The notes under the pieces: model-generated
What the model saw: the letters and a program-made list of their open reading frames with translations, nothing else
Databases searched by the model: none
What the model was told of the DNA's origin: nothing
Part shown: positions 33,354-41,998 of the stretch, one piece after another
How the letters are laid out: every line of letters begins with the position of its first letter
How positions within the stretch are numbered: the first letter of the stretch is position 1
Assembly (NCBI RefSeq): GCF_010587385.1
Contig: NZ_CP047476.1
Location: forward strand, 248,001 to 312,000
DNA from: Vibrio astriarenae
GTDB taxonomy: Bacteria > Pseudomonadota > Gammaproteobacteria > Enterobacterales > Vibrionaceae
DNA: 64,000 nt
Reading direction: 5' to 3'
Position numbers and translations under genes: made by a program

Positions 33354-33451
33354 TTATTATTCGCTCATTTACTGTTTAGAGATAAAACGCAGCACGAATG
33401 CTGCGTTTATCGATATTGCTCTTTGTTAGTCACCCCAACAGAGAGAACGAA

Positions 33452-35080
33452 TTACGCTGGTTGCGCTGAATATCTATCAATTAGCTTAGATTTAATTCTA
33501 TCGACACCAGGGCCATAAATAACCTGTACACCTTGTTCTTTGATTACCGCGCCAAGTGCACCCGTTGGTTTCCATAGTGAATATTCAGCCACCAATGCTG
33601 GGTCATTAACGGTAATACGTAGACGAGTCATACAAGCATCGATCTCAGCAATATTGCCACGTCCGCCTAGGTTTTTAATGATGATGTCCAGCTTCTCTTC
33701 TTCCGACATGCCTTCTGAACTTTCGTCTAGGTAGTTACCCTTACGACCCGGAGTTGGCAGGTGGAACTTCACAATCAGCACACGGAATAGGGTGTAGTTA
33801 ACTACAAAGAAAACAATACACACTAGCGCGAAACGAACTAAGTCGCCGCCAATGCCTGCTGAAACCATCATTGGGATACGAGTGAGCAACTCAATCAAAC
33901 CAAAGGAGTGGATACGTAGGTCCATTACATCCACTAATGCAAATGCAACACCGGTTAACACGGCATGGGCAATGTACAAGACAGGCGAAATGAACATGAA
34001 CATGAATTCAATTGGTTCAGTTACACCAGTCAACAATACTGCAAGACACGCAGACAAGAACATCGGCTTATATTGCTTCAGCTTATCCTTATCAACACAG
34101 TGGTACATCGCAAGGCCAATACCAATCAATGATGATGCAGCGATGATTACCTGACCTGCTTTAAAACGTGCAGGGTGCACAGTATCCAATAGATGCTGAT
34201 AAGTGGCTGGATCGCTCAGTTTAAGGTTGTTCAAATCACTTACCCAAGCAAGCCACAATGGATCTTGACCATAAACACTTGTGCCTGCATTCGCTCCTGT
34301 TAGAAGCTCATAAGCACCACCCAACTCGGTGTAGTTCATTGGAATGGTTAGTGTGTGGTGCAAACCAAACGGCAGTAGTAAACGCTCTAATGTACCGTAC
34401 AGGAACGGAGCCACGATAGGCGCAGTGTCTTTAGAGGTTGCAATCCATTGACCAAAATCATTAAGTGCACCTTGGATTAAAGGCCATACAATCGACAAAA
34501 TAAGAGCAATGATTACCGAGTAGTAAATCACCACAAAAGGTACAAAACGCTTGCCATTGAAGAAGGCTAATGCCTCAGGTAGGCGAGCGAAATCGTAATA
34601 ACGGTTGTACAAGTTGGCACCTAAGTAGCCAGACATAATACCGATGAACACACCCATATTGAGCGCCGGTGCGCCTAAAATATTGGTAAAGAATTGGGAT
34701 ACAGGGAGTTCAGTGCCAAACAAGCTCATCACAACCGCATCAGGATCAGCGAGCATAGCGTTATCGACACCCAATATCACCCCAGTGATGCGGTTAATGA
34801 GTATGAAGGCGATCAACGCGGCAAACGCACCACCCGCACGCTCTTTTGCCCATGAGCCACCAATAGCAACAGCAAACAAAAGATGAAGGTTAACGATGAT
34901 GCCCCAACCAATGTTTTCCATAATGGAGCCTAATGTTTCAACAGCTCCAATACCCCCGGCATACATCGCGACAACTTTACCTAGGGATATCATTATACCC
35001 GCTGCAGGCATCACCGCGATTACAACGATCAGGGATTTCCCGAATCGTTGCCAAAAATCAAACGACAGTAACTTACTCAC
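33452..35080 (-). CDS. PTS glucose/maltose-type EIICB transporter
   Basis: A 542-residue sugar-specific PTS permease. The EIIC part has about ten membrane helices and family sequences such as GTLERLLLPFGLHHTL and TGVTEPIEFMFMFISP; the EIIB domain at the end carries the phosphorylated cysteine in EIDACMTRLRI. It matches the MalX/PtsG/EIICB class; the EIIA component would come from elsewhere. The start is GTG with AGGAG seven bases before. It is followed by an EEP phosphatase gene and preceded upstream by a LacI gene on the same strand. Confidence 0.93.
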   Translation of the reverse strand: MSKLLSFDFWQRFGKSLIVVIAVMPAAGIMISLGKVVAMYAGGIGAVETLGSIMENIGWGIIVNLHLLFAVAIGGSWAKERAGGAFAALIAFILINRITGVILGVDNAMLADPDAVVMSLFGTELPVSQFFTNILGAPALNMGVFIGIMSGYLGANLYNRYYDFARLPEALAFFNGKRFVPFVVIYYSVIIALILSIVWPLIQGALNDFGQWIATSKDTAPIVAPFLYGTLERLLLPFGLHHTLTIPMNYTELGGAYELLTGANAGTSVYGQDPLWLAWVSDLNNLKLSDPATYQHLLDTVHPARFKAGQVIIAASSLIGIGLAMYHCVDKDKLKQYKPMFLSACLAVLLTGVTEPIEFMFMFISPVLYIAHAVLTGVAFALVDVMDLRIHSFGLIELLTRIPMMVSAGIGGDLVRFALVCIVFFVVNYTLFRVLIVKFHLPTPGRKGNYLDESSEGMSEEEKLDIIIKNLGGRGNIAEIDACMTRLRITVNDPALVAEYSLWKPTGALGAVIKEQGVQVIYGPGVDRIKSKLIDRYSAQPA

Positions 35081-35491
35081 AAATAACTCCTCGATTTAAA
35101 AACTGGCGACGTTTTTTAACGCCTTGCCATAAATACTATTTAGTGCGTCCTTACAACCACTACGACAAATGTACGCATCGCGCTGAAGGCTATCATTGCT
35201 CTCTCGAGACTCGATGAACCAGGGGTGCTCATCTCAGCTGGAATTACTCAATAAATCCATGATAGCGCGAATGCCATTATTGGCGTCTTGGTTTGTATCA
35301 ATAAACTACGGGGATAGATTTGGTGGTCGGTCGCTTCTTCCACCACACGACTGGCGTTAAGCGCATACTATTATTGTGAGTCATCTATGCTTCTGTGCCA
35401 CTTCGTATGTTATCGTTAACACAAGAGGTTAAATGGAATTTATTTTGACTCAATGCAAATTTAAAAAAACTGTGAGGTGAACCTCATAACC
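35081..35491. other. Regulatory region between LacI and PTS genes
   Basis: Holds the PTS promoter and a likely LacI-type operator at 35408-35421. A second inverted repeat, TGAGGTGAACCTCA (35471-35484), sits just after the lacI stop. CRP control is plausible for a PTS gene but no clear site was found. Confidence 0.5.
35408..35421 (-). promoter_or_regulatory. Candidate LacI-family operator
   Basis: TGTTATCGTTAACA is a near-palindrome with the central CG characteristic of LacI/PurR-type operators. It lies between the LacI and PTS genes. Confidence 0.4.
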
Positions 35492-36457
35492 CTAAAGGAA
35501 CTGTGAGCTTTCTCTCATTTTGAGTTCGAATGTGCCTTCAACGGAACTGAAGTCGCGCTTGATCAATTTCTTAACCGCTTGATAGCCCACTTCATAATAA
35601 TTAAAGGCGACACTAGTCAGGCTAGGGACTAATAGATCGCTGTAGTCATAGTCGCCCATGCCGACAATCCACACGTTATGACCAATCTTTAATTGCTGCT
35701 CTTTAGCGCGACGGTATAAACGAATGGCTATATTATCGGTAGCACAAAAATAGACGTGGTTCGGCTGCAATTGAATGTCTTGGTAACAGGCCTTTTGCTC
35801 TGAGTTGGCCAGTGCTTGCAACGAAAAATCCAACTCAGGGACGGTGTCAGTAATGGTGGCTTGCATCAGCTTTGTACGGCTTGAAAGCATACGCTCATCA
35901 TAAATATAATGTGCGGCTGCTAGCGGTGCCTGCTGCTGTTTTAATTGAGTGATGGTTTGTGAAACTAACGCTGTAATTGCTTCTTGTTCTGGGTAATGTA
36001 AACAGCAATGGTGGGGGCTGTTTTTACCAATAAACAACACATTATCTAAGCTTTGATAAAACGTCTCTTCGACACTGTGCTTTGAAGCAATGATAATCGT
36101 GCCCAATGCGTTGAGGCCATTAAACTCTCTCACCGCTTGGCATTCTGACTCATGGTTAAACCCAGAGGCATGAAAAAGCATTCGAACTTGTGATTCATTG
36201 GCAGCAGCGAGCGCCCCTTTAATCACCAAGCTTGTTGTATACGACTCAATACGAGGAGCGACGAAACCAATAATGTTAGATTGGCTACGGATGGAACGAG
36301 CAAATATATTCGGTGTGTAATGACTTTCTTTGACGATAGCATCAATTTTACGGCGATTTTCCTCCGAAACATAACCGTCATTAAAGTAACGTGACACGGT
36401 CATTGTCGAAATCCCAAGCTGCCTTGAAATCTCTGCCATGGTCATTTTTTTACTCAT
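35492..36457 (-). CDS. LacI-family transcriptional regulator
   Basis: About 321 residues. The helix-turn-helix is MTMAEISRQLGISTMTVSRYFNDGYVSEENRRKI, followed by the hinge NIFARSIRSQSNIIGFVAP and a periplasmic-binding-type sugar domain. I use the ATG six bases after AGGAAG; 20 upstream codons are unlikely. The gene precedes the PTS EIICB and phosphatase genes on the same strand, so it very likely represses them until a sugar or sugar phosphate binds. The organisation resembles the TreR/MalI type. Confidence 0.9.
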   Translation of the reverse strand: MSKKMTMAEISRQLGISTMTVSRYFNDGYVSEENRRKIDAIVKESHYTPNIFARSIRSQSNIIGFVAPRIESYTTSLVIKGALAAANESQVRMLFHASGFNHESECQAVREFNGLNALGTIIIASKHSVEETFYQSLDNVLFIGKNSPHHCCLHYPEQEAITALVSQTITQLKQQQAPLAAAHYIYDERMLSSRTKLMQATITDTVPELDFSLQALANSEQKACYQDIQLQPNHVYFCATDNIAIRLYRRAKEQQLKIGHNVWIVGMGDYDYSDLLVPSLTSVAFNYYEVGYQAVKKLIKRDFSSVEGTFELKMRESSQFL

Positions 36458-36641
36458 CGAATACTTCCTACAATCATCCATTATTGCCATAGTATCCAAT
36501 ATATTGGCGGACAACACAGCAAATAAAACAGGGTAGTCGCATGAGTGTTTGATTTTTGTTCACCTCACTATGTGTTGACAGGAAGTAAAGGGCAGGGAGC
36601 AAGCAGAGCTTGATGCCAAGCGCTGCTATATCTGATTGGAC

Positions 36642-37511
36642 TTACCTGTTGTTTGAAAGCTCAATAGAGGCTTTGAGTAACTCACACAACTCTATCGAAC
36701 CCATACCAACATTGCGTAACACAAAAGGTTTGGCAATGCGATTTAAAGAGATACAGACCTCATAATGGAAATTACCCTTTAGCGAATATTCACGGACGTA
36801 CACATCTTTGATTTTTTTCAGGCTGATTAACCGTTGAGTATGAGGATAAGTGATGACTAAAGTATCCTGATCTATTTTAAAGCCAGTTGAGGTGGTCAAG
36901 TATTCATAAAGACAAAATAAAAACATAAAGAGACCCATGATCATCAGCCAGATGGCATCCCCACGTTGTTGCATTAACAGCCAAAAACACCCAGCAAGAA
37001 TGGCAAGAAAGCTCAAAACGTAGCCGACGTGATAAAGGACATTCTTGGAGCTAGAAACATTGTCAACTTTAAAATCCATATCAATATGATCGACGATAAA
37101 TGCTTTCAGAGCCCTAAAGCCCTCTAGTTGATAACTCACCTTAATGAGAATGTCATCATTGATATCAACGAGATCTAAACGCTGGCTTCCGGCTCTCTCT
37201 TTGACTCTACATATCCTATTCCATGGAATTAGTCCCTTAGACTTTCCGAGATGTAGATACCAAATACCGTCCTGGTCAACAGCAACATGATTGGAAGAAA
37301 AATCACGTAGAGATTTGAACATAACAGCAATAAAAATGAGATAGATAAAACTAAGAGCGGAAAAAATAACATTATCAACACGGCTGTTGGAACTGCCTTC
37401 AGGGTTAACGACGATGTACAAAGCAGGCACTAACATTAGGACCATAAAGGCCAGACCAAAATACAATAAATACCGATATTTAGAACCTAATTTATACTCT
37501 TGCATAGACAT
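36642..37511 (-). CDS. Membrane protein with two PH-like segments, hypothetical
   Basis: A 289-residue protein with two pairs of transmembrane helices (residues ~14-35 and 47-65, then ~157-180 and 188-207), each followed by a soluble beta-rich stretch (DQDGIWYLHLGKSKGLIPWNRI and DQDTLVITYPHTQRLISLKKIKDV). The internal repetition suggests duplication of a two-helix plus PH-like unit of the YdbT/bPH type. Last gene of a three-gene operon with an RDD protein. Function unknown. Confidence 0.78.
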   Translation of the reverse strand: MSMQEYKLGSKYRYLLYFGLAFMVLMLVPALYIVVNPEGSSNSRVDNVIFSALSFIYLIFIAVMFKSLRDFSSNHVAVDQDGIWYLHLGKSKGLIPWNRICRVKERAGSQRLDLVDINDDILIKVSYQLEGFRALKAFIVDHIDMDFKVDNVSSSKNVLYHVGYVLSFLAILAGCFWLLMQQRGDAIWLMIMGLFMFLFCLYEYLTTSTGFKIDQDTLVITYPHTQRLISLKKIKDVYVREYSLKGNFHYEVCISLNRIAKPFVLRNVGMGSIELCELLKASIELSNNR

Positions 37512-37555
37512 ACTTTACCTATAAAATTTCGAACCCATTATGCTAACTATTGCGC

Positions 37556-37891
37556 TTATCTACGCTCCTGAAAGTAGCCGGCTATCTGTAACCGCTCTTT
37601 ATACTGGGTCAAAACATAGAGAGAGGGGGCCATATTAACCCCATACAAAAATAGAACCAAAAAGGTAGCCAAAACAGAATTCTGGATAGAAGGAAGGTTG
37701 ATACTAACCATGTAAAACAATGGTGCGACCATCATCATTGCATACACCACATAAACCATCATAGAAAGAGTGAACTTTACCGATCCTTGGAAAGTGAAGG
37801 AAAGCCAGAGTAATAGCTTCACATACCCCAATGTCACACAAAGAGAACAAAGGCTAAACACGATGATGAGTATTAGCTGAGGTTCAATCAT
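37556..37891 (-). CDS. Membrane protein, hypothetical (111 aa)
   Basis: About 111 residues with three to four hydrophobic helices (LILIIVFSLCSLCVTLGYVKLLLWL; SMMVYVVYAMMMVAPLFYMV; VLATFLVLFLYGVNMAPSL). I start at the ATG eight bases after AAAGG. It sits between the RDD protein and the PH-like protein with gaps of 60 and 44 bases, implying one transcript and probably one membrane complex. Family not recognised. Confidence 0.72.
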   Translation of the reverse strand: MIEPQLILIIVFSLCSLCVTLGYVKLLLWLSFTFQGSVKFTLSMMVYVVYAMMMVAPLFYMVSINLPSIQNSVLATFLVLFLYGVNMAPSLYVLTQYKERLQIAGYFQERR

Positions 37892-37951
37892 GGTCATGGC
37901 CTTTCGGGAATAATCCGAGCACAACAAGCGTCCAACACACTAATTCCATTA

Positions 37952-38470
37952 CTAGGCCTCAGTAAGAGGTTTACTGTCATCTGCTACATTATTAGTTGAT
38001 GCTTCTAATGCTATGACTTTTGTTCCGGCTATCAAGTCGTGAATACAGCGCTTATCCTTGCGAAATACAAACAAGCCATCAATGGTAACTGCAAACTGAC
38101 CCACTATAGGCAGCGAAGCCGCGATAGTGATCGGCAGATAACGCTTTAGGAATAGTTTTGGTAACCCAATGTAGTTATCGCTTGCATCTACAATTGCGAT
38201 TTCAAACACATTTTTCCCGATGGTTTGACCTTTTGTATGTAACAGATAGCCATGGCACAAGAGGTACATCACCCAACTGTAAAGCATGAATATAAGTGAT
38301 TCAAAGAGTGGCAAATTACCTACCGCCATTATTCTTTGTCCGAAGTCGGTGTACCAAAGCACTGGTATCGTGTAAGCCATAGCAATTAAACTATCAATGA
38401 TTACAGCCCAAAAACGTGACCATCTAGAAGCTAATTTAGTATTAGATTTGACTGATATTTGTTCTTCCAT
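37952..38470 (-). CDS. RDD family membrane protein
   Basis: A 172-residue protein with the RDD signature: SRWSRFWAVIIDSLIAMAYT (the Arg-Asp pair in helix 1), then a second helix pair and GQTIGKNVFEIAIVDASD, closing DGLFVFRKDKRCIHDLIAGTKVI. RDD proteins are inner-membrane proteins, some acting in ion homeostasis or as accessory factors. It heads a three-gene operon, whose other products are membrane proteins of unknown role. Confidence 0.88.
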   Translation of the reverse strand: MEEQISVKSNTKLASRWSRFWAVIIDSLIAMAYTIPVLWYTDFGQRIMAVGNLPLFESLIFMLYSWVMYLLCHGYLLHTKGQTIGKNVFEIAIVDASDNYIGLPKLFLKRYLPITIAASLPIVGQFAVTIDGLFVFRKDKRCIHDLIAGTKVIALEASTNNVADDSKPLTEA

Positions 38471-38786
38471 GTATTAAACTCCGGTTTGTTGTCTCGTTAA
38501 TATATTTTGGTTGGCCACATAATGCAATCTAATTGTTTATTTTCAAATTGCTCAATAAATAGGTCTTGTGCATAGAATTCAATAGTGAACACTTCACCTT
38601 GATGAACGTTAATGTTAATTTAGTTAATATATGTTTGATGTGTCCCTTTCTCTTTGGTTACTAATAATTATCTGGATTTTATTGTTATTTTACATGACCT
38701 TGTTAATATAAATTTCATGAATGGCAATAAAGTTATCTTTATTGACCAGTTGATTAATTATCAAGCCTGAAGGCAACTTTCTGTAA
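38471..38786. other. AT-rich intergenic region
   Basis: Very AT-rich space between divergent genes, with several TTAATAT and ATTAAT runs. No hairpin or recognised binding site; probably promoters for both flanks, perhaps silenced by H-NS given the composition. Confidence 0.35.
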
Positions 38787-39083
38787 GTGCCACCTTTTGG
38801 AGAGAAATATGAGCTACTACCACCTGTACCGTTCATGCTTGCTTTGCTTTTTTTAGTTTTCTTGATAGTCGGTGTATTTGGAGGTATCTACTTAAGCCGC
38901 TACAAGAAAGAGAAAATCGGTCTTGGAGGGTATTTTGAATCTGTCGCTTTTCTGTTCTGTGATAGTTATAAACTGACCAAAGAAGGCCAGAAGGTGCAAG
39001 TTATATTGAGAAAAGTATTCCTGACCTTTGGCTTCTTGTTCTTTTTCGGGTTTTTCCTACTTGGCTGGAGCCTTTCGAGGTAG
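38787..39083 (+). CDS. Small membrane protein, hypothetical
   Basis: 98 residues from a GTG, or 82 from the ATG at 38835. Two hydrophobic segments (FMLALLFLVFLIVGVFGGIYL and VFLTFGFLFFFGFFLLGW) flank a cytoplasmic-looking loop (SRYKKEKIGLGGYFESVAFLF). A good GGAGAG ribosome site points instead to an ATG at 38809 in another frame that stops after 15 codons. So the true start is uncertain, and either a leader peptide or an old frameshift is possible. No family recognised. Confidence 0.6.
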   Translation: MPPFGEKYELLPPVPFMLALLFLVFLIVGVFGGIYLSRYKKEKIGLGGYFESVAFLFCDSYKLTKEGQKVQVILRKVFLTFGFLFFFGFFLLGWSLSR

Positions 39084-39168
39084 CTCAGTAAGGCAATTGA
39101 CCATCAGAAAATATTGTCCGGGGGCTAGGTATGCTCACGGTATTGGCAAAGTTCAATAGAAAACAATA

Positions 39169-39194
39169 GGGCACTTCTAAGTTGCGAAGTGCCC
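39169..39194. terminator. Hairpin terminator of the GGGGCA family
   Basis: GGGCACTTC pairs perfectly with GAAGTGCCC over an eight-base loop. The left half matches the dispersed GGGGCACTTC element, suggesting that some copies of that element are halves of terminator hairpins. Confidence 0.75.
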
Positions 39195-39226
39195 AGCATC
39201 TCTATTTTGGATTCGAAGTCACGACT

Positions 39227-39571
39227 CTAGTATTGGCAAATGTGACGAAGATGATCTCTTTCATGAATTCCATAGATTTGATCATTACCGATCTGTGATA
39301 ACAGAACTGTCAGTGTTTCCGCTAGATAGCTCCCATAACGTATCCCAGTAATATAGATGCACTTACGTGAGTTCATTGAATTTTTGCTCAAAGTTTTTTT
39401 GAGTCCTTAAGCAAAAGTAACTGACCTTTTTCGATGCCTGATTGATTGTAGTAAAGATGCATTTTTTCAATATGTCTGGCTGGCAACAGTGCTTTCTAGT
39501 TCGGCTGTTTGTATTAGGTTAGCCGCAGTAGTGAATATCATACAAGCCATGGAAACAAATAACTTATTCAC
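39227..39571 (-). pseudogene. Probably double-frameshifted small secreted-protein gene
   Basis: Its GTG overlaps the stop of the lipoprotein gene (GTGAATAA), giving a signal-peptide-like start (MNKLFVSMACMIFTTAANL) that runs 34 codons in one frame. Protein-like sequence then continues in a second frame (LLPARHIEKMHLYYNQSGIEK) and returns to the first frame after a run of seven A, ending HERDHLRHICQY. Restoring both shifts gives a periplasmic protein of about 114 residues. Frame runs of this size can occur by chance, so the reading is tentative. Confidence 0.42.
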
Positions 39572-40142
39572 AATACTCTCCTTTAGCGGGTAGCAAGGTA
39601 TAGACACCGCCACTAAGCAAGGAGTTATAACGTAAGTAAGCGAGTGTTCTTTCTTTTGTATTGTACGTTAGGGAAGTTAACTTGTCGGTTACATTTAGGT
39701 TATCAATACTAATATTCATATAGGCTTGACATGCATGGGCTTTTGTATGCAACTTTGCAATTTTACGTGCAAGAATTTTACTTTCGTGAGTATCATCATT
39801 GAAATCGTGGAGCATCGGTTTTTGGAATGCATGAGCGAATTGTTTTACTAAATGTTTTGTTGGTTCGTCTACCTGAAGATTGTCAATATAGTCTTCTATG
39901 TCATCTCTGATTCCATTCTTATTAATATCGATGCCAGCAAGATTATCCGAGCGATCTAGAAGGTGATGATAATGTTTATAAATGTAATCTAGTTGCTCTG
40001 TAACACGACTCTTTGATTTTAGTTCTGCAATCATTTCATCAGAAAGAGCTATTTTACTCGCATTGGATTTTTCTACTTCACTGTGCTCAGATTTACACCC
40101 TATGATCGAAAATAATATTAACATTATTGTCAATAATTTCAT
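39564..40142 (-). CDS. Lipoprotein with EF-hand-like calcium motif
   Basis: A 192-residue predicted lipoprotein: MKLLTIMLILFSIIGC, lipobox SIIGC, cysteine at 16. A DxNxNGxRDDxE loop, GIDINKNGIRDDIEDYI at residues ~68-84, resembles dockerin or EF-hand calcium-binding loops. The rest is helical with two further cysteines (HACQAYM and the final YCE). No enzyme motif recognised. The small gene behind it overlaps the stop and appears frameshifted. AT-rich flanks suggest acquired DNA. Confidence 0.75.
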   Translation of the reverse strand: MKLLTIMLILFSIIGCKSEHSEVEKSNASKIALSDEMIAELKSKSRVTEQLDYIYKHYHHLLDRSDNLAGIDINKNGIRDDIEDYIDNLQVDEPTKHLVKQFAHAFQKPMLHDFNDDTHESKILARKIAKLHTKAHACQAYMNISIDNLNVTDKLTSLTYNTKERTLAYLRYNSLLSGGVYTLLPAKGEYCE

Positions 40143-40563
40143 GTCTTTACCTCCAATTTATATAGTTTGAAAGTAGAGCAGGTTTATAAATTGGTTTCTA
40201 GTGTCAATAATGAGAATTTGGTTTTATTCTGGATTTTCTGACTTCAGTTTTCATATTGATAATAATAATTTCCATGAGTTATGTACGTCGAAACAATTTA
40301 ATTGGTACTATGTGTAGCTAAACCAATTAAAAATTATCTTACATCCCTAGTTTTACGGGTTAATACGTTTTTCTGGGAAGTGGAATTGAAGGAATATCGG
40401 AAGGTATGTAAAGTTTCGATGTTTGAAATCACCTTCCATCCTGCTCTGGCTCACATTTGGGTTGGGGTCAAACGCGAAAGCTACAGTACTTCGGTAAATG
40501 ACCAATCGCTATAATAGTGGGTCAGAGAGAATAGCTTGTCGTTAACTCTGACCCAACATCCCT
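40143..40563. other. Intergenic region with terminator before the phage remnant
   Basis: The lipoprotein promoter lies on the left. A short plus-strand open frame (40302-40514) has no ribosome site and is omitted. A strong hairpin ends the region at 40518-40555. Confidence 0.45.
40518..40555. terminator. Terminator bounding the phage remnant
   Basis: TGGGTCAGAG pairs with CTCTGACCCA over an 18-base loop, adjacent to the holin stop. Confidence 0.7.
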
Positions 40564-40908
40564 CTAACTCCCTTTCTTAGGCAGCACCCCCCCGGTCAAA
40601 TACAACCCTACCGCCGCCAACACCGGATACCCAAACGCCTCGTTGATCATGTCGCTGATCGGCTGCCAGTCGAACCCATGCATACACCCAATCACCACCA
40701 CCGAGTGCAACAACACATAAGGCACGGTGAACAGCAACACAATGGAACGTTGCACTATCTTGAATGGCTCATACGCCTTGAGTAGGGAGAGTTTGTATTT
40801 TGCTTTCTCTTCATCAGTAAAAAACATCGCATCTCCTGTCTTTGCTATCGTGTTGAGCCCTTGATTCAGTAGCTCGCTTGAGCCAAATATTCGTTGCCAA
40901 ATGGTCAA
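40564..40908 (-). CDS. Phage holin, 3TM type
   Basis: A 114-residue membrane protein with the pattern of 3TM holins (GTA_holin_3TM-like): N-terminal soluble IWQRIFGSSELLNQGLNTIAKTGDA, then EEKAKYKLSLLKAYEPFKIVQRSI, and helices RSIVLLFTVPYVLLHSVVVIGCM and VLAAVGLYLTGGVL. Holins permeabilise the inner membrane to release the endolysin. It is followed in transcription order by nothing more; the amidase gene lies 23 bases upstream, making a lysis cassette. Confidence 0.85.
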   Translation of the reverse strand: MTIWQRIFGSSELLNQGLNTIAKTGDAMFFTDEEKAKYKLSLLKAYEPFKIVQRSIVLLFTVPYVLLHSVVVIGCMHGFDWQPISDMINEAFGYPVLAAVGLYLTGGVLPKKGS

Positions 40909-40931
40909 AGTCGACTCCTCTAGAGTTTCTT

Positions 40932-41378
40932 TCAGGAAGGGTTTATTTCAGGTTGTCTTATGACTGGGTGAAAACGTGCATAAATAAAGTCACCAACATC
41001 AAAACAGGGACAGGCTTTAGCAGCGTCATAATCGCGATGGCCTTTTATGTTGGCGAGAGGGATGTTGTAGCAGTGGCTCAGCACCACAATGAGTTGGGCG
41101 AGGGCATCCCATTGAGCCTCGGTAAAGTTATTCTCTGGCGAAAACTGTTTAGACACGCCACCCACCAAGCACACGCCGATGTTGTGGTGATTGTGACCTC
41201 TCACATGCGCGCCTGTTCGCTGCATAGAGCGACCGGCTTCAATGCGACCATCACGATTAATCACCCAGTGATAGCCAATGTCAGACCAACCCCGAGCGAG
41301 GTGCCAACGGCGAATCACATTGGCATCTAGCGCCATTGTCACTGGGGTTGCGCTACAGTGAATCGTTATCCTTTTCAT
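40932..41378 (-). CDS. N-acetylmuramoyl-L-alanine amidase (T7 lysozyme-like endolysin)
   Basis: A 148-residue Amidase_2 endolysin. It resembles T7 lysozyme: TIHCSATP (zinc His), IGYHWVINRDGRIEAGR, GAHVRGHNHHNIGVCLVGG, and the C-terminal HRDYDAAKACPCFD supplying the other zinc ligands and lysine. The enzyme cuts the amide between MurNAc and L-Ala in peptidoglycan. It overlaps the preceding gene by four bases and precedes the holin gene, a normal phage lysis arrangement. Confidence 0.92.
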   Translation of the reverse strand: MKRITIHCSATPVTMALDANVIRRWHLARGWSDIGYHWVINRDGRIEAGRSMQRTGAHVRGHNHHNIGVCLVGGVSKQFSPENNFTEAQWDALAQLIVVLSHCYNIPLANIKGHRDYDAAKACPCFDVGDFIYARFHPVIRQPEINPS

Positions 41379-41731
41379 TGGTCTATTTCCTCCACGACTT
41401 GCTCAACGAGCACTGACTGGTAGCGTTCTAACGCGTGTTCAAGACATAATTCAATCGTTTTCTTACAGTCCCCCATCGCCAAGCGTTTAAGCACAAACGA
41501 CTCCACCACATCTAAATGTTTACTCTCTCGTCCAATGTAGAAAACGTGAAAAACGCTATACCCAAGGCGCTCACGTTTGGCCGCTTTAATCGATAGCCAT
41601 AGTAGAGTTTCACTCTCCAACCTATCTGGATAGTGGGGCAACGCTTGCCCCAGGTGTAAAGCACTCAAGTCTTTGAGCAGATATTCTCTAACCATGGCGC
41701 TTTTAAGTATCACACTGTTCAGCAATAACAT
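41375..41731 (-). CDS. Hypothetical phage protein in the lysis operon
   Basis: A soluble protein of about 118 residues overlapping the amidase start by four bases. I chose the ATG after AGGAG; another in-frame start lies nine codons upstream. The sequence reads as helices (DRLESETLLWLSIKAAKRERLGYSVFHVFYIGRES... TIELCLEHALERYQSVLVEQVV). Its position in phage lysis operons could mean a regulator of lysis or head assembly, but nothing specific was recognised. Confidence 0.6.
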   Translation of the reverse strand: MLLLNSVILKSAMVREYLLKDLSALHLGQALPHYPDRLESETLLWLSIKAAKRERLGYSVFHVFYIGRESKHLDVVESFVLKRLAMGDCKKTIELCLEHALERYQSVLVEQVVEEIDQ

Positions 41732-41756
41732 CTCTCCTCTTAGTGAAAACGAGGAC

Positions 41757-41960
41757 ATGAAGATAACAGGGAAAGTCGTGGGTGAAATCGTGAAAAACGG
41801 GAAAACTCAGGCAGAAGAACAAGTTTTCGGCCCACTTATCACTTTTCAAAGCTCTGCAAATAAATGTTACATAAATGTTTCAGGCGACCGCAAAAATATC
41901 CATATCAATGGGCACTCATACCAAACCTGCGATTTCACTTGGCAACAAGTGTTGTATTGA
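41757..41960 (+). CDS. Hypothetical small protein (67 aa)
   Basis: A 67-residue protein starting MKITGKVVGEIVKNGKTQAEE with GAGGA before the ATG. Beta-strand-rich with two cysteines; no membrane segment. It is the first plus-strand gene of the phage remnant and diverges from the lysis operon. I do not recognise a family. Confidence 0.6.
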   Translation: MKITGKVVGEIVKNGKTQAEEQVFGPLITFQSSANKCYINVSGDRKNIHINGHSYQTCDFTWQQVLY

Positions 41961-41998
41961 TAGCGGTGTTTTTTCTCAATAAGGACTCGAACACCACT

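Noticed and set aside
40302..40514. 70-codon plus-strand frame
   Set aside because: No ribosome site and it overlaps a terminator region; probably chance.
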